A DNA stretch of 64,000 nt. It comes from Plesiomonas shigelloides. GTDB taxonomy: Bacteria > Pseudomonadota > Gammaproteobacteria > Enterobacterales > CAMTGL01. The notes under the pieces were generated by a model that was not told the origin of the DNA, did not search any database, and saw only the letters and a list, made by a program, of their open reading frames with translations. The DNA lies in contig NZ_LT575468.1 of the NCBI RefSeq assembly GCF_900087055.1, positions 2,046,001-2,110,000 of the forward strand. Reading direction: 5' to 3'. Position 1 is the stretch's first letter. Each line of letters opens with the position of its first letter. Below are positions 60,759 through 64,000 of the stretch, piece after piece. The translations under genes and the position numbers were made by a program.

Positions 60759-60784
60759 AAAACGGCAGAGAAATCTGCCGTTTT
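60759..60784 (+). terminator. yciC terminator
   Basis: AAAACGGCAGA, four bases, TCTGCCGTTTT. The A/T flanks also allow use from the minus strand, just beyond the SulP stop at 60881. Confidence 0.85.
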
Positions 60785-60796
60785 GCGTTTTTGTTC

Positions 60797-60816
60797 TCGG
60801 GATATTCGGGGATATT
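60797..60816. repeat. Tandem GGGATATT pair
   Basis: TCGGGATATT and CGGGGATATT follow each other at 60797-60816, just beyond the terminator. Confidence 0.45.
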
Positions 60817-60880
60817 TGAGCGGACGAAGAGGTGATCTCTATTCCCTCTCTACACACAAATCCTACATGCAGTAATCAGA

Positions 60881-62599
60881 TTACGCCGTACCACCACCAT
60901 CCAGTGAACACTCCACACACTGCGCACTTTGTACTAGCCGTACCGCCAGATAAATATCCGGTACCAGCACCATGCCATCATCGCCACTTTGCAAATCGGA
61001 GTTTTTAATCCAACGCGAGATTTCCGTCGTACGCCCTGCCATGACTAAACGAGTACGCCGCTTACGCAGTTCATTTTTCAGCTCTTCCAACACCGCCATG
61101 ACACTAACATCCGCGTGAGTAAAGCTAGAGACCGCATCCACCACCACCCAACGCACCGGCTCTTCGGCCTCATCCACCAGCTCCAGCACCCGCTTTTTAA
61201 AATAAGGCGCATTAAAGTAGGTGAGCGGTGAATTGAAACGGTACATTAATACCTCTGGCAGCGGTCGGATCCCATTACCGTTACCGCGCGAACGCACCAG
61301 CCCATTGCTATCAAGGCCCAATTGCTGTTCGGTCGGACGAAACACCGTTTTCATAAACTGCGCTAATGCCAGCAATACCGCCATCATGATGCCGGGGATC
61401 ACGCCAATCACCAGTACGCTGATAAAAGTAAACACCGCCAGACCAAACGCGCCTTTATTGCGCTTACGCAGCGCCCATAACCCACGCAGATCCATCAGAT
61501 AAAACGAGGAGTAAATCAGCACCACGCCCAGAGCGGCGGTGGGCACATACTGCAAAGGATTGGTCAGGAAAAACATCACAAACGCAATCATCAACGCCGC
61601 GACAATCGACACCAACTGCGATTTACCGCCATTGGCATCATTAACTGCGGTACGCGAACTTGCGCCACTAATCGCAAAGCCTTGGGAAAACGCCGACGCC
61701 AAATTGATAATACCGAGCGCGCGAAACTCCTGATCGGCATCGATATCATAGCCATTACGAGCAGCAAAACTGCGCGCTGTCAGCATCATGCTGACAAAAC
61801 TGACCACCGCCAAGTTCAGGGCCGGCATCACCATATTGCGCAGTAACTCAGGTGGAAACACCGGCCATTGCACAACCGGCAATCCGGCCTGCACATAACC
61901 AATGGTCGCAACACCCTGCTGCCCCAAATTGAGCAACCAAACCGCCGCTGCCGCAACAATCATCGCCACCAGCGCATTAGGCCACCGTGGGCGCAAACGC
62001 CGGCACACCAAAATGGTCGCTAACGTTAGGATACTGAGCGCAGTCGTCACCACATGTGAATGCTGCAAATACTGCGCCCCAGCCAGTACCCGCTCAATCA
62101 AACCGCGCTGCTCATAGGTAAAACCAAACACTTTACTGAACTGACCGACGATAATGGTTACCGCCACGCCGTTGAGTAAGCCGGCCAAAATCGGACGCGA
62201 AAGAAAATCGGCCAACATCCCTAAGCGAAAACGGCTGGCAATCAAACACCAGATGCCGGTCATCACCGTCATCATGACCACCAACTGCCAATAACGCTCG
62301 CTATCACCCATCGCCAGAGGCGCGACTGTCGCCGCCACCACTGCGCACGTTGCCGCATCCGGCCCCACAATCAGCTGGCGGGATGAACCAAACACGGCAT
62401 ACGCCAGCATCGGCAAAATACAAGAATAAAGCCCTGCCGCCGCCGGAACCCCGACCAAACTGGAATACGCAATAGCGACCGGCAACGCAACCGCCGCCAC
62501 CGAGATGCCGGAAAGGATGTCCGTGCGTAACCACTCCTTTTGATACTGGCCTAATGCGGCCAAGCCGGGAAACCAGCGAGCCATGACCTTACGGAACAT
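60881..62599 (-). CDS. SulP-family anion transporter with STAS domain
   Basis: 572 residues from ATG 62599, which has GGAG eight bases upstream; a GTG three codons earlier overlaps that site. SLC26-type: ten or more membrane helices (DILSGISVAAVALPVAIAYSSLVGV) and a C-terminal STAS domain from about 445 (VVDAVSSFTHADVSVMAVLEEL). E. coli DauA is a distant relative. Substrate (sulfate, bicarbonate or dicarboxylate) cannot be told. Monocistronic. Confidence 0.9.
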   Translation of the reverse strand: MFRKVMARWFPGLAALGQYQKEWLRTDILSGISVAAVALPVAIAYSSLVGVPAAAGLYSCILPMLAYAVFGSSRQLIVGPDAATCAVVAATVAPLAMGDSERYWQLVVMMTVMTGIWCLIASRFRLGMLADFLSRPILAGLLNGVAVTIIVGQFSKVFGFTYEQRGLIERVLAGAQYLQHSHVVTTALSILTLATILVCRRLRPRWPNALVAMIVAAAAVWLLNLGQQGVATIGYVQAGLPVVQWPVFPPELLRNMVMPALNLAVVSFVSMMLTARSFAARNGYDIDADQEFRALGIINLASAFSQGFAISGASSRTAVNDANGGKSQLVSIVAALMIAFVMFFLTNPLQYVPTAALGVVLIYSSFYLMDLRGLWALRKRNKGAFGLAVFTFISVLVIGVIPGIMMAVLLALAQFMKTVFRPTEQQLGLDSNGLVRSRGNGNGIRPLPEVLMYRFNSPLTYFNAPYFKKRVLELVDEAEEPVRWVVVDAVSSFTHADVSVMAVLEELKNELRKRRTRLVMAGRTTEISRWIKNSDLQSGDDGMVLVPDIYLAVRLVQSAQCVECSLDGGGTA

Positions 62600-62839
62600 C
62601 GGTGACACTCCTTGTATAAATGCAGTAGCCTGCCACGCCTAAGCTATACCCACGCGCTCAGCAACTTTACTTTAATAGCAATAGCGCAATATTTACTCCG
62701 CCCTATAAAGTTACGTTAGCAGATCCCAGCACAGATCGCTCACGTCCTCCGCTACATTACCGTGCTTTATTTATCTGCCGTTGAGCGCGTTATCAGCGAA
62801 TCAAGCGGCCATAAATACTGTCGCCATTACGTTTACGAA

Positions 62840-64000
62840 TTACGCGCCTGAAACTTGCGGTTCGGTCTTGGCCTGCAAAAAGCGAATTAAAAACGCATCA
62901 ATCAAGGCCACTTCCTCAATCCAGCCATAGCGACCCGATGCTCCACCGTGCCCCGCTTCGGTTTCGGTGCGACACAACAGCGGCGCGTTGCCCTGCTGCA
63001 TATCGCGCAGCTTGGCAATCCACTTTAACGGCTCCCAATAGGTTACGCGCGTATCGTGCAGTCCAGCCGTAGCCAAAACCGGAGGAAAATCATTCGGCTG
63101 CAGATTGTCATACGGGGAATAGGCGCGGATCCACTGATACGCTTCCTCCTCTTCTGGACAGCCCCACTCATCATATTCCAAGCAGGTCAGCGGTAAAGAA
63201 GGGTCCAGCATGGTAGTCAACGTATCGACAAACGGCACAGCTGCCACCACTGCCCCAAACAGCTCTGGGCGCAAATTCAACGCCGCCGCCACCAACAAAC
63301 CACCCGCGCTACCACCTGAAATACCGACCATCCCTGCGCGGGTGTAGCCTTGTGCAATCAGGTATTCGGTGCAGGCAATCAGATCGCGGAAACTGTTTTG
63401 TTTATGGGCAAGTTTACCTTGCTCATACCAATCACGCCCCAACGTCGCCGAACCGCGCACGTGTGCTTGCACACAAATCATGCCGCGCTCCAGCAATGGC
63501 AACCAGCTACGTGCCAGCCCCAAGTCATCCACTTCGCCATACGCACCATAACCGCACAGCACCAGTGGCGCCGCCCCAGTTACACGCGTTGGCTTCACCA
63601 TGGTCAGGGGAATTTTCACCCCATCATGACCAGTGGCCCACAAACGCAAGATCTCATACTGCTGCGGATCAAATCCCGGCAAAGGATATTGCTGTAACAA
63701 GGTCGTCTCACCGCTATCCACATCGTATTCCGAGATAGCCACTGGCTGTACGAGTGTCGAGTAGCTATAACGCAAACGGCGAGTCATAAAATCAGGATTG
63801 GAGCCAAACCCGCACTCCCAAGCCGCATCGGCAAACTGCAATTGCTGCTCGGGCCGATCCTCAAACCAGACATACAACGCACTTAAGCCTTCACGTACCG
63901 CGCTATAAGCCACAAACCCAGCAAAGCAAGAGACACTATCCAGCAGCCGCTCATCACTGCCCGCGATCACCGTCTGCCAATGCTCCGCCGATGGGGTGGC
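62840..64000 (-). CDS. ptrB: Oligopeptidase B, N-terminus beyond the window
   Basis: The C-terminal 386 codons are visible and the frame runs off the right edge (full E. coli enzyme 686 residues). Prolyl-oligopeptidase family S9: catalytic Ser in GISGGSAGG, an Asp in the later part and His in EAGHGG, with conserved GSATLGRDWYEQGKLAHKQNSFRDL. Cuts peptides after Arg/Lys. No start can be seen, and no terminator was recognised downstream (62600-62839). Confidence 0.95.
   Translation of the reverse strand, partial: ATPSAEHWQTVIAGSDERLLDSVSCFAGFVAYSAVREGLSALYVWFEDRPEQQLQFADAAWECGFGSNPDFMTRRLRYSYSTLVQPVAISEYDVDSGETTLLQQYPLPGFDPQQYEILRLWATGHDGVKIPLTMVKPTRVTGAAPLVLCGYGAYGEVDDLGLARSWLPLLERGMICVQAHVRGSATLGRDWYEQGKLAHKQNSFRDLIACTEYLIAQGYTRAGMVGISGGSAGGLLVAAALNLRPELFGAVVAAVPFVDTLTTMLDPSLPLTCLEYDEWGCPEEEEAYQWIRAYSPYDNLQPNDFPPVLATAGLHDTRVTYWEPLKWIAKLRDMQQGNAPLLCRTETEAGHGGASGRYGWIEEVALIDAFLIRFLQAKTEPQVSGA

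Overview
The window is a stretch of gammaproteobacterial chromosome, about 50% G+C and densely coded. Protein sequences and gene order (topA-cysB, yciN, sohB, yciK, rluB, yciO, rnm and the trp operon; yoaH/pabB/nudL/sdaCA; asmA-dcd-udk; a hya hydrogenase operon) resemble Escherichia coli, but with insertions, losses and unfused genes. trpG and trpD are separate, a fumarase sits beside pabB, a lone astB sits between topA and yciN, and btuR is absent. This fits an early-branching Enterobacterales member; Plesiomonas shigelloides is my best guess, from recall of gene content and not from a search. I see no prophage, integrase, transposase, CRISPR array, rRNA or tRNA.

Layout. 1-8.7 kb: anmK (cut by the left edge), asmA, dcd, udk, the Fe-S carrier apbC/mrp, divergent metG, and a D-2-hydroxyacid dehydrogenase. 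8.8-15.4 kb: one minus-strand operon for an oxygen-tolerant [NiFe]-hydrogenase 1 (hyaABCDEF) followed by a hupI-type rubredoxin and a HybE/HupJ-type chaperone; no hyp genes lie in the window. 15.5-24.4 kb (minus strand): lplA, hdhA, pqiABC, a secreted multidomain chitin-type LPMO and the GTPase ylqF/rbgA. 24.8-29.4 kb: an unrecognised 57-residue membrane protein, pykF behind a Cra box and a long leader, an unknown protein, and an adenine-type NCS2 permease. 29.4-36.7 kb: yoaH, class I fumarase, pabB, nudL, sdaC, sdaA. 36.8-43.7 kb: a methyltransferase, cysB, an unknown membrane-anchored coiled-coil protein, topA. 43.9-51.8 kb: astB, yciN, a DUF805 protein, sohB, yciK, an unknown exported repeat protein, rluB, yciO, rnm. 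52.0-59.2 kb: the complete trp operon (promoter/operator, leader peptide, attenuator, trpE-G-D-CF-B-A, terminator). 59.4-64 kb: a YkgJ-like Cys-cluster protein, yciC, a SulP transporter and the C-terminal half of ptrB (cut by the right edge).

Most of the window is core metabolism: nucleotide, tryptophan, folate and serine pathways, glycolysis, and envelope maintenance. The accessory part is H2 oxidation, chitin binding or oxidation, bile-acid-type steroid oxidation and purine import, as expected of an aquatic and intestinal organism. I did not find a new multi-gene system. The items most worth a second look are four small or unrecognised genes, a hydrogenase operon of mixed E. coli hya and rhizobial hup type, unusual tails on PabB and YoaH, a palindrome at the promoter of the coiled-coil gene, and many short tandem duplications at gene ends.
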